A stretch of 64,000 nucleotides of DNA from Ahaetulla prasina (GCF_028640845.1 NC_080540.1:277899524-277963523), one strand, 5' to 3'. Counted from the stretch's first letter, positions 13,388 to 26,151 are shown. Notes: generated by a model from the letters alone, not told the origin. A program made the numbers and translations.

Positions 13388-13622
13388 ATGGGGAGTTGCA
13401 ATCCAACACATCTGGAGATATCAATGGAGATTCTTAGTCATCCAGATCATGGGTTGTCCCAAAGATGCTTTTTTCAAGAGGCAACTGGACTTTGGTTTTT
13501 TTTAAAAAAATATTTTGCTTCTTATCCAAGAAGCTTCTTCAACTCTGGGCTGGATGAGAAGGGAAACCTCTTCAAAGAAAAACAAGGAAGTCCAGTTGCC
13601 TCTTGAAAAAGCACCTTTAGGA
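13388..13622. repeat. Foldback repeat (AAGATGCTTTTTTCAAGAGG)
   Basis: CAAGAGGCAACTGGACTT at 13477 has its inverse AAGTCCAGTTGCCTCTTG at 13588-13605; AAGAAGCTTCTTC near the centre. Confidence 0.65.
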
Positions 13623-13957
13623 CACCTGGAAATAGTAGGTTTAAGAAGGTTGCTCTGATGAATAATTTTGAAGGAAAAATGTTCTGCTGTCTTGGTGAAT
13701 GTACTATGGTATGTTAGTTGACTATAATGACTGAATAGAAAGTCCACATTAAAAGAAGATATTTTTAGTCTATATGTTGGTGTCCTATTGGCAGGATTGC
13801 TAAAGGCATCTGAAAGAGGCAGATGGAATTCTGGCTTGGATGCACCTTGACCCAACACTGGTCTTGTATTCTACTGGGATAGTGCCACTGCTTTATGCAG
13901 TTCAAAAGCATCCACTGCAGAGTAAATGATTGGGTGCCTTCCAAGTGTTATCCAGAT

Positions 13958-14074
13958 CAGGGATCTCCAACCCTGGCAACTTTAAGACTTGTGGACTTCA
14001 ACTCCCAGAATTCCTCAACCAGCAAAGAGTTGAAGTCCACAAGTCTTAAAGTTGCCAATGTTGGAGACCCCCTG
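13958..14074. mobile_element. Foldback hAT-type MITE
   Basis: CAGGGATCTCCAACCCTGGC ... GTTGGAGACCCCCTG; flanks ATCCAGAT / ATCTAGAT. Confidence 0.9.
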
Positions 14075-14689
14075 ATCTAGATTACAACTGTGGTGAATCC
14101 ACCAAATACAACAAGTGTTTGAGGTTATGGAAATGTTTACCCAAAATCTTTGATGGACTGCCCTTTGGCTTTGTGTCCTGGCTGAAAGCTTTCCAATGTT
14201 CTGAGAGGAATCTTTTTTCAGCTGTAGCTGGAGATGCCAAAATTTAACCTGAGACAACCTTCTTCAGGCGAAGCACCTGTTGTGGCTCTTCTCCTAAAAT
14301 ACTGGGAGTTTCCTTAAGCTGGTTGTTCTCTGAATGAACTATCTGACACCCCCATATAATTAGCATGCCCATTATTGTATTAAGTGTTTCTGTAAATTAT
14401 TGCTCTTTTTTTAAAAACAACAACAAACTAAAACCTACATCCACCGTTGCTCAACTATCAATTAGGCTTGATTTATTCCTTCATCTGTATGGAACCAAGT
14501 TTGGCTTCTTTGTAATAGGAGAATTTTGTTCTTCCACTTTTCTGATGTACCTTGGAAAACATTTCCTGTTAGAACTATAAATGTGACTTTTTTGAGTTTG
14601 TAAGACTTTTATCACAGCATTGGAAGAAAATATCCATCTGGTTCAGTTTCAAACTGGGAGAAAGATACTGGAAACATGGAGGCTGATTG

Positions 14690-14890
14690 GAAAGATGGTT
14701 TATTAATGAAGCAGAACCACATGTGATTCTGGACAGCTGACAAAATGGAGTTGAGAGTGGGTGGCTTTTATACCTTCTCTGGGATTTTCCTGTTCCTGTG
14801 CAAGAACATATATTCTATTGGCTGCTGTCAGACTCTCATGGGGCCATGTAGGGATTATGTAGGGGCCATAGCTGGCTCTATAGGCAAAGT
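14690..14890 (-). mobile_element. LTR-like fragment
   Basis: GATGGTTTATTAATGAAGC and GGCTTTTATACCTTCTC suggest polyA and TATA elements on the minus strand. No coding part; weak. Confidence 0.3.
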
Positions 14891-14968
14891 ACAAATCCTA
14901 GGAATTTGTCTGAGCTAAATTTGGTTGAAGTGTGGGAGGGTGATACAATGACTGAAATACCCTTAGGA

Positions 14969-15104
14969 CATGGGTGTGAAACTCACGTCACAGCAGCATC
15001 ATGTGACGTATCAGGACTTTTTCCCCCTTGGCTAAACCAGGCGTGGGCGTGGCCAGCACGTGACACAGGCCGGGAGTTTGACAGCCCTGCCTTAGGAGAT
15101 TGTG
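14969..15104. mobile_element. hAT-type MITE (GGTGTCAAACT family), degenerate
   Basis: CATGGGTGTGAAACTC ... GGGAGTTTGACAGCCCTG, near CTTAGGA on both sides. Confidence 0.65.
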
Positions 15105-15386
15105 CAATGTAGTGAGCTCTCTGTCTTCTGCTAAATGGTAGTGGGCTAATTTTATTATGTCCTGAAGGCTCATGTCCTGTTCTTAATCCCATCATGCTGG
15201 AGCTGAAGGTCTTTTGTTTTGTAGATAGGCTGGCCCAGTCTTTCTTAATGGGCACAAAATATCTGCTATGGGGGGGGGCTATTAAGAGTGAGTCTGCTTC
15301 CTGCCTCTAGAAAAAACATGTTTCTCCATTTATTAATTAATATTCTGCCTTTTTAATATTCCTCAAAATACTTCATTCTTCTTGGA

Positions 15387-15506
15387 CAGGGGTCCTCAAA
15401 CCTGGCAGCTTTAAGACTTGTGGACTTCAACTCCAGCAGAGCTGGCTGGAGAATTCTGGGAGTTGAAGTCCACAAGTCTTAAAGCTGCCAAGTTTGAAGA
15501 CCTCTG
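15387..15506. mobile_element. Foldback hAT-type MITE
   Basis: CAGGGGTCCTCAAACCTGGC ... TTTGAAGACCTCTG, arms of about 45 bp. Confidence 0.85.
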
Positions 15507-15763
15507 TTTTAGGAGGAGCGGTGGCTTCCCGCAACAGTCTCATACAAAACGCATGTTTTCTAAGCCTTATTATTGAAAACAAAAGTGTTACAATAGCTGC
15601 ACTGTCCTCACACATTTATCTTGAGGTAATTACTGTTTTATGTATGTCCATTGCCTGTTTCTTTCTATGCTGGTAGTTATATCTAATAGGGCAAGGTATT
15701 TTTTTTTTCTGTTGGATTATGGAATACTTGAAATGTTCCAGTGGAAAGCTTCAAACGGGGCTG

Positions 15764-16146
15764 TACGGGTAGTCCTCAACTTGAGCCCAAAATTTATGTT
15801 GCAAAGTGAGAAATTTGTTAAGTGAGTTTTGCTCTATTTTACAACTTTTCTTGCCCCGTTTGTTAAGTTAATCACTGCATTTCTTAAATTAGTAACATGG
15901 TTGTTAAGTGAATCTGGCTTCCCCATTTGCTTGTCAGAAGTTCGCAAAAGGGGATCACGCGACAGTGGGACATTGCAGCTGTCATAAATGTGAGTCAATT
16001 GTCAAGCATAGAAATATAAATCATGTGACCATGGGGATGCTGCAATGGTCATAAGTGTGAAAAATGGTCAGAAGTCACATTTTTCAGGGCCGTTGTAACT
16101 TTGCATGGTCACTTAGTGAAATGTTTTAAGTCGAGGACTACCTGTA
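15764..16146. mobile_element. 'GGTAGTCCTCAACTT' DNA transposon
   Basis: TACGGGTAGTCCTCAACTTG ... AGTCGAGGACTACCTGTA; inverted ends, no ORF; TA at both tips. Confidence 0.75.
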
Positions 16147-16553
16147 TTGATCTAAGTTCATTGGAAACGTATCTTTGTGAATGTCCTTTCTGGAAAGGCT
16201 TTAGTTATGATGTAACACAAGCTTTCCCATTCTCCTAAGACATCTTCAGGGCGTGAGGTCGAGGAAGGCTTTTTTAAGAATTGTTATTACCCAAAAAAGC
16301 ATTTTTCTAAAGTATAGTTGTGTTTTTTTATTAACATAGAACAGTGCAGGAGAGAAATAGTGCAACGTTTAACGGGTGTATATTTCAGAAACATCTTTAA
16401 ATACTATTGATGAACCTTGGTCACAACCTGAAAGCTATGTGCTTATATTTTAGAAACAGTAGTTCTTACTGAAGTATTCTGAGATTGAATGTGAGTAGTT
16501 TACAAAGAGAAAGGTTTGTAATGGAAGTTAAACCTAGCTGGTACCTAAGGATA

Positions 16554-16910
16554 AGATAAAGGAAAAAGTTCCCCTTGCACATATGTGCCATTCGTTCCCG
16601 ACTCTAGGGGGCGGTGCTCATCTCCATTTCAAAGCCGAAGAGCCAGCGCTGTCCGAAGATGTCTCCGTGGCCATGTGGCCAGCATGACTAAACCCCAAAT
16701 GAGCACAGAACGCTGTTACCTTCCCACTAAAGGTGGTCCCTATTTTTCTATTTGCATTTTTTACGTGCTTTCGAACTGCTAGGTTGACAGAAGCTGGGAC
16801 AAGTAACGGGAGCTCACCCCGTTACATGCCAGCACCAGGGATTCGAACCACTGAACTGCCGACCTTTCGATCGACAAGCTCAGCATCTTAGCCACTGAGC
16901 CACCGCATCC
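16554..16910 (-). mobile_element. tRNA-derived SINE with BovB-type tail
   Basis: Exact 9-bp duplication CTAAGGATA (16545-16553, 16911-16919). Minus strand: TGGCTCAGTGGCTAAG, GGTTCGAATCCC, then a BovB-like tail. Confidence 0.88.
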
Positions 16911-18124
16911 CTAAGGATAGAAGGCTTCAATATCATTTGAGTCCTCAGTAAGGATTTTCAAATCGGCTACGCAAGGAGAGCTTCCTCTTTTTGCTGATGC
17001 TGCTTGAAATAGTGAATGAGCTGGAATTCAGGAGCAAAAGTCTTTCTTAGCTGAAGAGCATGGCAGGATCAAAGGAAGGAATCATGGGGACTAAAATATT
17101 AACTGGTTAAGGCTGCAACCTTTGTACTCCAAAAACCCATGTCAGCATTCCAGTACTTTCAGCTGACAGATAAAATACAAGCAGGGAAGAAGACATGGTT
17201 CAGTCTTGAGTTGAGCAGGGATTCTCTTGCAAACACTTTTCTGTTCCAGTAAAGGAGAATACAGTATTTGCAACTCAGGGTTGAAATGAGGCATCCTAGG
17301 TAGTTTCTGAGCTTGGTTGTTTTCTTGCAGATATTCTTGTGAGCATTGACAATGTTGCCTAGTTTGGGTAACAAAACATTTGCAAGAAAGCTAAGCTGAG
17401 AGAGCATGAAGGACCCCTCACATGTCTGCTCCTTGCTAAAAGTGCAGTAGGGGGACACATGGATGCCAGTAGGACAAATGCTTGTATACCTCTAAACAAG
17501 AACACGAATCTGCAAACCTGGCTATGTTCCCCTGCCTGAGGCGCTGAATGTGCTAAGGGCCATGTTTCCTGGCTGTATTATTAACTCATCAAATATCTTG
17601 CCCCCATGTGTATTTAATTTGGATGTCTTTAGTGTATTGTTTTAAAATGTTTTTAGTCTTTTTCATTGTAATTGGTTTTCTGAATTGTAAGCTGCTCGAA
17701 ATCATTGGGTGGCTATAGAAGTTGAATAAATAACACAATTTTGCAATAACTAAATGAAATGTTCTAACGTGAAGACTGTGCCCCGATGCCCATTCCTCTG
17801 TAGGATGCTGACTACATATTAATTGATCATGAGCCTTTTCAAATCCTATATTCCATTTATCTTTATATTAGTTATAAATGACCTTTTAAACCAAAGACTT
17901 CTGGAAAATAGATGCAGGAGCTCCCTATCATATATGTATTAATTTATTAGGGCCAAATGTTGCTTCGTTCCATTATTCTGTAGAAATAATGAAATGAATC
18001 TTTCTCATGAGAAGAACTGGAATATGGAAGGTAACAGCACAGAGCTCGCCTTGGCCAAATTGAAAAGAAAACTGGGGGGGTCACCTTATGAGGAAGACCA
18101 GGTCAGAAAACTGATTCCACAAGA

Positions 18125-18330
18125 AAACTAGTGTGATGGAAGAGACGACACAGCTCTTTCAGTAACAACAGCTCTTTATTAGTAGACTAGTACAACCCAA
18201 CAGAAGGCTAGTCTGGCAGTGTCCTCTTTTATAGAGGGCTGCCAGACGGCTTAACCAATGAGCTTTAAGTATTTCCCCGCCTTTTTGGAGGACCTGAGTG
18301 AAAGCTATAGCTCACTTCTTATATGATACA
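18125..18330 (-). mobile_element. LTR-like fragment
   Basis: CAGCTCTTTATTAGTAGACT (polyA-signal region on the minus strand) and TTTTATAGAGGGCTGCC (TATA-like). No coding part; weak. Confidence 0.35.
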
Positions 18331-18337
18331 TAACAAC

Positions 18338-18630
18338 TAGGGCTAGACTTTATTCAGTGGCTGAGACGTTGAGCTTGTCGATTGAAAGGTTGGCAGTTCA
18401 GTGGTTCGAATCCCTAGTGCCACATAATGGGGTGAGTTCCCGTTACTTGTCCCAGCTTCTCCCAACCTAGCAGTTCGAAAGCACCTAAAAAATGCAAGTA
18501 GAAAAATAGGAACCACCTTCGGTGGGAAGGTGACAGTGTTCATGTGCCTTTGGCGTTTAGTCATGCCGACCACATTACCATGGAGACGTCTCTGGACAGC
18601 GCTGGCTCGTCGGCTTTGAAATGAGTGAGG
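18338..18630 (+). mobile_element. tRNA-derived SINE, 3'-truncated
   Basis: CAGTGGCTGAGACGTTGAGC, GGTTCGAATCCCTAG, TGTCCCAGCTTCTCCC; lacks the final tail. Confidence 0.8.
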
Positions 18631-19404
18631 CAGGATACAATATTATAGTTTCCAGAGATTAATATTTAAGACTGTTCAGAATTCCAGTGGCTGTGACAAT
18701 TCTACCCCCATCCTAAATACTTTGAAATCCAAATCAAACTTGACTAGAAAAAGCAGGTCCATTAAGAACATTTGGTTACTTCTGAGACTTTAACTAATAT
18801 TTTCAACAGGCTGAGTTTAGTATTTCATAATATTGCATAGCTTGTGACAATAACCTTCCAGATTCTATGGCTACGCACATCCTGAGATTATAACCCATTC
18901 AAGATATTCAACAGTCCTTATATTATTTCAAGATGCTTGTCAAAGGAAAGACTTTTAGTCAAGCAATTATTGTGGCATAATCAGTGTGCAGATGATCATT
19001 TCTTTTTGGAAGTGACATAGGCTTCCGTGTACCATTCAACACTATATGGGTCTACTTGTTTTATTGAAGCACCTTGAATTCAAAGTGAGAAAGCGTCACT
19101 TAACCTACCAAAGTTAATGTTCTGGAGAGCCATGTTTAAATTATGACTTATACTGTTTGGCAATAATGCAAGTTATCATTTTGAAAGTAGCAGGTTGGGA
19201 AAGGCTGGTTTGATAGGAATAAAGGAGATGATTCTGCAACTGACTATTCTATTTTAGCCTCATTGGAAAAGTAGAAAGATTTAGTGGATTCTCAAAGGTA
19301 GAAAGATATGGCCAGGATGATGCCATCTGTGGGTTTTGGATTTAGTGGTTCAGTTGTGGCTACTGCTTAGGGCAAATTTCAGGATCCCATATGACCATCT
19401 AGAT

Positions 19405-19536
19405 CAGGGGTGTCAAACTTACAGCCCATGGGCCAAATGTGTCACATGCTGGCCATGCCCACCCCCGGTTTAGCGAAGGGGGGAAAAGTTGTGATAGGTC
19501 ATGTGACAACGACATGATGCGTGTTTGACACCATTG
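19405..19536. mobile_element. hAT-type MITE (GGTGTCAAACT family), first of the pair
   Basis: CAGGGGTGTCAAACTTACAG ... GTTTGACACCATTG, flanked by ATCTAGAT and ATCTAGAG; directly abuts the TSD of the next MITE. Confidence 0.85.
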
Positions 19537-19544
19537 ATCTAGAG

Positions 19545-19674
19545 CAGGGGTCTCCAACCTTGACAACTTTAAGCTTGGAGGACTTCAACTCCCAGATTCC
19601 CCCAGCAAGCTGGCTGGGGAATTCTAGGAGTTGAAGTCCTCCAGGCTTAAAGTTGCCAAGGTTGGAGATCCCTG
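19545..19674. mobile_element. Foldback hAT-type MITE, second of an adjacent pair
   Basis: CAGGGGTCTCCAACC ... GGTTGGAGATCCCTG, flanked by ATCTAGAG (19537-19544, 19675-19682). Confidence 0.92.
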
Positions 19675-20395
19675 ATCTAGAGAATGATAAAGATCAGGCA
19701 GCCATCACCTAATCTGGCATTCAGAATCAACATCTGAGCTGTTGGCAGGAGTTACTGGGTTGACATTACTTGCTATAGCATTACTTTCATAGACAACGGA
19801 ACGTATTAGGTCTCAAGGATGATTTTAAAAAAAACATTTTAATGTACAACTATGTTTTTCTAAAACTGCATGGTGCATACTCCGAGAGATCATTTAGCCT
19901 AAGGTCTGAATTTACCTTGGTGCTCTGCAGTTTGGATTATAGCTCCCAAGAAACTATTCTCATGAAGCCAAGCCACATTGCTTGATGAGGGTGATGAGAG
20001 TTGAAATGTACAGTATCTAGCAGGCTTCAGCCAAAAAATGTCAATAGCATTTCATATTTTGGTTTGATCGATGGATTGCTCTGAAAGTCATAAAGTGAAT
20101 GGGGGCGATCTTGGCTTCCTCGATAGCCCATCCATCTTTCCTATGTGAGCCAGTTCCCTTCAGACCACACGTGGGATATGAGATCTGTGTCAAGTATGCG
20201 AGAAGTTCTGATACAGTTTGCTATCTTAGTCCCATGCCAGAAAATCTTTATTTTTATTATTCCTCTGGATGCAATAATTGCTGATGGAAAAGCAATTGAA
20301 ATATTTTGATAAATTTTTAACAGATGAGGTAGGGTTTCTGGCACTTCACTTCATTATGATGCAAGTTATGTATACATGTATAAGACTGTCTAGTA

Positions 20396-20530
20396 CAGTT
20401 TTTCTCAAACTTGGCAGGTTGAAAATGTGTGGGCTTTAACTCCCAAAATTCTCTAACAAGCATGACTGGCTAGGGAATTCTGGGAGTTGAATTATACACA
20501 TCTTCAAATTGTCACGGTTGAGAAACACTG
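20396..20530. mobile_element. Foldback MITE (TTTCTCAA family)
   Basis: CAGTTTTTCTCAAACTTGGC ... GGTTGAGAAACACTG, flanked by GTCTAGTA / GTCTAGTC (8 bp, one mismatch). Confidence 0.85.
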
Positions 20531-20629
20531 GTCTAGTCACTATTTCATCACTAGTTGGCAGTCTGATGTTCATATTCCAGTTTGTCCCAAAGGAAGGTAT
20601 CATAATGAAACACGATTTATATTGATATT

Positions 20630-20834
20630 GATTGTTTCCTAGTATGATTTGATTGCTTATTGTACCATATGACTGTAACTGGGTATTGTGCCTTGTGATT
20701 CTTGACAAATGTATCTTGTCCTTTTATGTACACTGAGAGCATATGCACCAAAGACAAATTCCTTGTGTGTCCAATTACATTTGGCAAATAAATAATAATC
20801 CTTCTCCTTCTCCTTCTCCTCCTCCTCCTCCTTT
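20630..20834 (+). mobile_element. Snake1-type CR1 tail plus (CTT)n/(CCT)n
   Basis: TACACTGAGAGCATATGCAC, TGTGTGTCCAATTACATTTG, AATAAATAATAATC then CTT/CCT repeats. Confidence 0.75.
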
Positions 20835-21324
20835 GTCTGAGGTAAATTTTTCAGACCAAGAAGCAAGGAGAACCAGAGAAACTGTAGAATGATGGGAGAT
20901 TTATTATTATCATCATTATTTTTAAACTACTGTATGCAGCCTTTCTGAACAAAGCTATCCCTCCTGGTAGCTTGCAGCATCTTAAAGTTACAATTCAAAT
21001 ATTAAGTTTTCATTGAAAACCTGCAACATGCTTCTGTAGCCAAATGAAGTTAATTAAATTTTTTGGGAGAAAAATTTAAAATGTATACACACACATCTCC
21101 TGAACATAAAATAGTGCCATTAGTCACTTTGTAACATCAGAGTAAACTCATAAATATTGTACTTAAAGCTACAGAAACAGGCTTTTTAAAAAAAGGGAAG
21201 ACAGTATTTAAAATATTAGACATAATTAGACATAATTAGACATAAAATATTACATAATCTTAGCTGTTCACCATGATGCAGGAACAAATGGAATTTAAAT
21301 AGGAGTAGGACACATCTCTAGAGG

Positions 21325-21675
21325 GATGCGGTGGCTCAGAGGCTAAGACGCTGAGCTTGTCGATCAAAAGGTTGGCAGTTCAGCGGTTCGAATTCCTAGT
21401 GCCGCATAACGGGGTGAGCTCCCATTACTTGTCCCAGCTTCTGCCAACCTAGCAGTTTGAAAACACGTAAAAAATGCAAGTAGAAAAAATAGGGACCTTT
21501 GATGAGAAGGTAACAGCGTTCCGTGTGCCTTTGGTTTTAGTCATGCCGGCCACATGACCACAGAGACGTCTTCAGACAGTGCTGGCTCTTCGGCTTTAAA
21601 ACAGAGATGAGCACCGCCCCCTAGAATCAGGAACGACTGGCACATATGTGCAAGGGGAACCTTTACCTTTGCCTA
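21325..21675 (+). mobile_element. tRNA-derived SINE with BovB-type tail
   Basis: GGGATGCGGTGGCTCAGAGG, GGTTCGAATTCCTAG, tail CCCTAGAATCAGGAACGACT then GGGGAACCTTTACCTTTGCC. Confidence 0.88.
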
Positions 21676-22729
21676 GGACACATCTCTAAATGTGTATTTC
21701 CACTAAGAGAGATGACAGAGACTTTGATTAGATCTTGCAATGATGAATTTAGAGCAACCTTTTGAAGAAAAGGAAAAAAGTCCTGTTCGTTTCCAGTGTG
21801 AGTACTTACCCGGACCTATTTAAATCCAAATTGAATCAAATCCATTAAACTTTTAATCTTATCAAGTTTAAGAATTATTCTAACATCAAGGAGCTGATTA
21901 TTTAGTTTATCAATGAATTTGTAATTGAATGATACCAAGATCCTTCTGTTTTTTTAATTGTTACTATCAGGGAGTTGCAGGATAGAAGCTTTTTAACACC
22001 ATTGTAATTATTATGGGAGTATCTGACCTTGTCTGAGATTAGAAATTAAGTAGCGTGGTTGTTTTTTATCTGTACATGGATGGAAAGTCATCAAAATGTC
22101 AAGGCTGTAGGCAATACTGGAACAAAAAACACTAGAAAAAGGCAACGGCCAATCAATTATATACTGTTGTGAAGACAACTGAGGTCCCATGAAATCGCCA
22201 TCAAATTCAGTTCAGAAGACAAATTATTTTTCCATGTCAAAAAAATATATCTAGCATTCAGAGTCATATTTAATGAGACCTAGAACTAGAAGAATCAACT
22301 GACAGACTGAAGTGAGATGGACAAATATTGTATCTTGATATAAAGCAGCTTTTATAGCTTTCTGGTTTTTTGGAGCTCCGTGTTCGAAATTAGAACATGG
22401 ATCCAGAAAATCTACCACAGAGCTTGTTGAGAGTGAATCTGAATCTGGATTTTCTTTACCACTGATTCTGGGGGACAGTTGAGCTGCATTGTTTTGGAGT
22501 AGACAAGTTTTCTGCTCCATATCTTGCCATACTTGAAAGGGCTGAGTCCTTTGCTGGTTGGGGAGCTTTTGCCAGTTGCTTGTCCATATGTCCATATGAT
22601 AAGAATATCAAGAGGCCGCTGAGCTTTTTAAAAACTATTGGAAAATGGAAGAGACCTAAGTCATCCATTTTAGTTTATGGCCTCATCTGTCTTTGGACCA
22701 GATCCGATTCATTTTTCTGTTGACTTTTA

Positions 22730-23580
22730 ATGAGAGACACCGAGAGTGAGAGAAAAATCAAAATTGTATTTGCACAGCATTGGAAAAGTGGAGAGATTGC
22801 TGTTGATGAGAAGGTGATAAGGAAAATATTAGAATGTGCAGAAATGAACATACTAACATTAGCAATTAAGGAGAAAGAACAAATTGAATATTATGTGATA
22901 TGGGACATATTTTATCAATGGCTGGAGAATAAAAAAGGAGTTTGGAAGTGAAGAAGATTAAAGAGAAAGTAAAAATATATTAATAATAATAATATCAGAG
23001 TTGGAAGAACCTTGGAGGTCTTCTAGTCCAACCCCCTGCCCAGGCTGGAAACCCTACACCATTTCAGACAAATGGCTATCCAACATTTTCTTAAAAACTT
23101 CCAGTGTTGGAGCATTTACAACTTCTGCAGGCAAGTTGTTCCACTGATTAATTGTTCTTACTGTCAGGAAATTTGTCCTTAGTTCTAAGTTGCTTCTCTC
23201 CTTGATTAGTTTCCACCCATTGCTTCTTGTTCAGGTGCTTTGGAGAATAGTTTGACTCCCTCTTCTTTGTGGCAGCCCCTGAGATATTGGAAGACTGCTA
23301 TCATGTCACCCCTAGTCCTTCTTTTCATTAAACTAGACATACCCAGTTTCCGCAACTGTTCTTCATATGTTTTAGCCTCCAGTCCCCTAATCATCTTTGC
23401 TGCTATTCTCTGCACTCTTTCTAGAGTCTCAACATCTTTTTACATCGTAAAAAATGTTATGTGAATGTGAATGAGATAGAAAATGGTGAATGATGTTGCA
23501 CAGAGATGTTTGTAACCAGACGACACACTGCAGATGGACAGATGGAATGTTTAAGTTTGTAACTGAAAAATAAAAAAAAC
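22730..23580 (+). mobile_element. L1 LINE ORF2 C-terminus and 3' UTR, split by CR1
   Basis: Plus-strand reading KIKIVFAQHWKSGEIAVDEK, ILECAEMNILTLAIKEKEQ, YYVIWDIFYQWLENKKG parallels the L1 copy at 57303-57605. After the CR1 insert (22976-23455) the 3' UTR continues to AAAAATAAAAAAAAC at about 23577, about 45 bases before the DAB2 ATG exon. Confidence 0.8.
22976..23455 (-). mobile_element. CR1 LINE 3' end inserted in an L1
   Basis: (TAA)n then CAGAGTTGGAAGAACCTTGG; the minus strand reads MQRIAAKMIRGLEAKTYEEQ, LRKLGMSSLMKRRTRGDMI, CR1 ORF2 C-terminus. L1 sequence resumes on the far side. Confidence 0.85.
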
Positions 23581-23619
23581 TTTTATATGAAATAAATCAA
23601 TTCATTTTCTTTTCTGAAG

Positions 23620-23718
23620 GTCAGAGTGGTATGCTTGTCCTCTGAGGACCAGGAACTGGAGATCAGTTTTATTATTAAGCCCGGTCTTTGTCTTTGGAAT
23701 TGAAGCTGGCCTCTCACC
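23620..23718 (+). other. DAB2: DAB2 5'-UTR part of the ATG exon
   Basis: A pyrimidine-rich tract ends in CTGAAG at 23619, giving a plausible splice acceptor about 100 bases before the ATG, which suits a 5'-UTR segment. The ATG is preceded by CTCTCACC (reasonable Kozak context). The acceptor is predicted only from sequence; no upstream non-coding exon was found. Confidence 0.5.
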
Positions 23719-23821
23719 ATGTCAAGTGAAGCAGAAACAGTCAGTGTCAACAGTCAACAGCCAACTGCCCAGCAGCAAACACCACTCAAACCACAGCCTT
23801 CCAAAAAAGAGAAAAAGAAAG
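23719..23821 (+). CDS. DAB2: DAB2 coding exon 1 (start codon, Lys-rich leader)
   Basis: Begins [14 protein letters not shown] and ends PSKKEKKK plus one base of the next Gly codon; donor GTAAGG follows. The PSKKEKKKG string is shared with mammalian Dab2, where this basic stretch next to the PTB domain helps membrane phosphoinositide binding. The Gln-rich middle has diverged. Confidence 0.93.
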
Positions 23822-26115
23822 GTAAGGTGTAAAAGTGAATCAGAAGGCATATCATTTCTGAAACCATCTGGAAAAGACTTGAGGAAGCAGCCTGGTGCAG
23901 ATCAAAATAGGATGGAGGGCCTGGTTTCAGTCCGGTTTGAATCAGACCGTACTCATAATTTGGTGCTTGGGATTGTCCAGTTGATGAGATATATATACTT
24001 CTCTGATGAATAAAATGCATGAAGGTATCTGTGAGTAAATAGAAAATGGGAAAGCAAATAGTAGGAGGAATCCTTTGCCAGGGGATGTTTGTAGGAGAGG
24101 AACATACGTGAAAGTTACTACAAAGTTCATGCCACATGTATGTTAACCAAATGCAAACTGATGCAAGAACAGAAAACATACTCTGGAAAACGCAATGATA
24201 AAATGAAAAGCAAACAAGAAACAATAGGACAGGAATGGTAGGCACGCTTGTGCTCTTATGCACGTCCCTTACAGACCTCTTAGGAATGGGGAGAGGTCAA
24301 TAGTAGACAGTTTTTGGTTAAAGCTTTGGGGATTTTGGAAGAGACCACAGAGTCAGGTAGTGTATTCCAAGCATTAACAACTCTGTTACGGAAGTCATAT
24401 TTTCTGCAATCAAGATTGGAGCGGTTCACATTAAGCTTAAATCTATTGTGTGCTCGTGTGTTGTTGCTATGGAAGCTGAAGTAGTCTTCAACAGGAAGCA
24501 CATTGTAATAGATGATTCTATGAGTTAAACTTAGGTCATGTCGAAGGCGGCGGAGTTCTAAGTTTTCTAAACCCAGGATTTCAAGTCTGGTGGCATAAGG
24601 TATTTTGTTGTATTCAGAGGAATGGATGAATAGATTTGAAATGAATAGATTATAACAAATGAATATATTTGGTTGGTACAGTGGTCCAGTTTGCGGTAAA
24701 TCTTGAACCTGATGCTTATGAATCTTTAATATATTTTATAGGGTACAAAAATATACTCTAGTCTCTTGAATATCCATCTATCCTTTTTACTTTCTGTTAT
24801 TACGAATTAAAAATAAACTAATTGGAATCTTGCATTGGACTGCCATCTTATGGTCTTGTCGTACATAGCAGAATCCTTTGACTTTAAAAAGTGGTCAGCC
24901 AACCTTGGCTCTTCCAACTTTTATGTGTATGTAACCTTCTGTTCAGAGAATTGACCCTTGGCGCTCCTCTATACACAATTATAGCTCAAATATATTTATG
25001 GCTAGTGCAACAGGAAAGCATTACTAACATGCTGAATGTCTGCTCGTTGCATCCAGAAGAAGAGCTAATAATTTATTAACTACAATACACCGATGAGGGG
25101 CGCTGGCTGTTATAAAATGCATACTGTACTCTGTTATCTGTAGCCACAGCAAGATTTCAGATGGGCTTACATGAATTAAACTGGCTTTTCAGGATTGGAA
25201 AAAACAGAGGAATTCCTTTTGGCCAGATTTCAAGGTGATGGGGTAAAGTACAAGGCCAAATTGATCGGTATTGATGATGTTCCAGAAGCAAGAGGAGACA
25301 AAATGAGCCAAGATTCAATGATGAAATTAAAGGTAGGTTTGAGTCATTCCTTGCAAGTTCAAGTCTTATTAAACCTATAGATAATGTCATCTACATAGAT
25401 ATGGATTTTTGTCTAAGAAGACCATCTCTAGCATTGGAAATGATAGATTGTAGGTCCTTGGTGGTCTCTGAGCTTGATTGTTTTATTGCAGGCATTTCAT
25501 TACCCAACTAGGTAACACCATCAGTGCTCTGTTGGGGATGGTGACAATGGACAGGATGTGCTTGCAAATCTAGTTTTACCAGAATTTTGGAGCTATTTGT
25601 TATTGCATCCTGACACGGACTTAATTTGAAGATGGGCCAAATGTCATGTTTGTGACTTTTCCTACTGGAGAACTTGTGACTCCAGACATGGGTATCACTC
25701 TGTCTTCTGACTCAAGAGAAAAATATCTCGAATTACCACACAGGGGAAAAAAAGGAAAATTTGCTAGAACGAGTGTTCTGAATCTTGTATTCAGCTTTCT
25801 GGCTTTTCTTCATATTTTCCATCAGAAAGCTTTGTTTATTGGGCCAGGGGAAGTAAGGTTCAAGACCTGTACATTTTCCAATATAGGTCAAAAATGTTGA
25901 TAATAGTTTGAAAAGTGACAGTTCATTATGCTGCATCCCAGTTCGACAGGACTGCAAAAATCAAGGGATGTTAAGCCAGGTGGTTTCTTAACTTTGTGGC
26001 TTCATTTTTCTTTGGTTGGAAGCACTAAAAGACCCAAATAATTTTTACTGCTCTTTTAAGGAAAAAAAAATGCAAAGTGAAGTGAACCAATTTCAATAAT
26101 GACACTTTTTTACTT

Positions 26116-26151
<36 letters not shown>

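Larger units (their letters stand above)
1..23619. other. Repeat-rich non-coding region, probably DAB2 intron 1/upstream
   Basis: No exon with a recognisable conserved protein and flanking splice sites was found here. Mammalian DAB2 has a long first intron upstream of the ATG exon, so this is inferred to be intron 1; the first non-coding exon was not identified and may lie outside the window. Repeats are listed separately. Stretches where I see only unique AT-rich sequence or too-degenerate repeats are roughly 886-1950, 3100-3600, 4010-4440, 5330-7050, 8880-9400, 10160-11110, 11880-12600, 12840-13380, 14085-14650, 16150-16540, 16920-18120, 18640-19390, 19690-20390, 20840-21320 and 21680-22720. 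Confidence 0.55.

Noticed and set aside
19537..19682. Palindromes as Rho-independent terminators or CRISPR repeats
   Set aside because: Eukaryotic foldback MITEs with 8-bp target duplications; no regular spacing or spacers.
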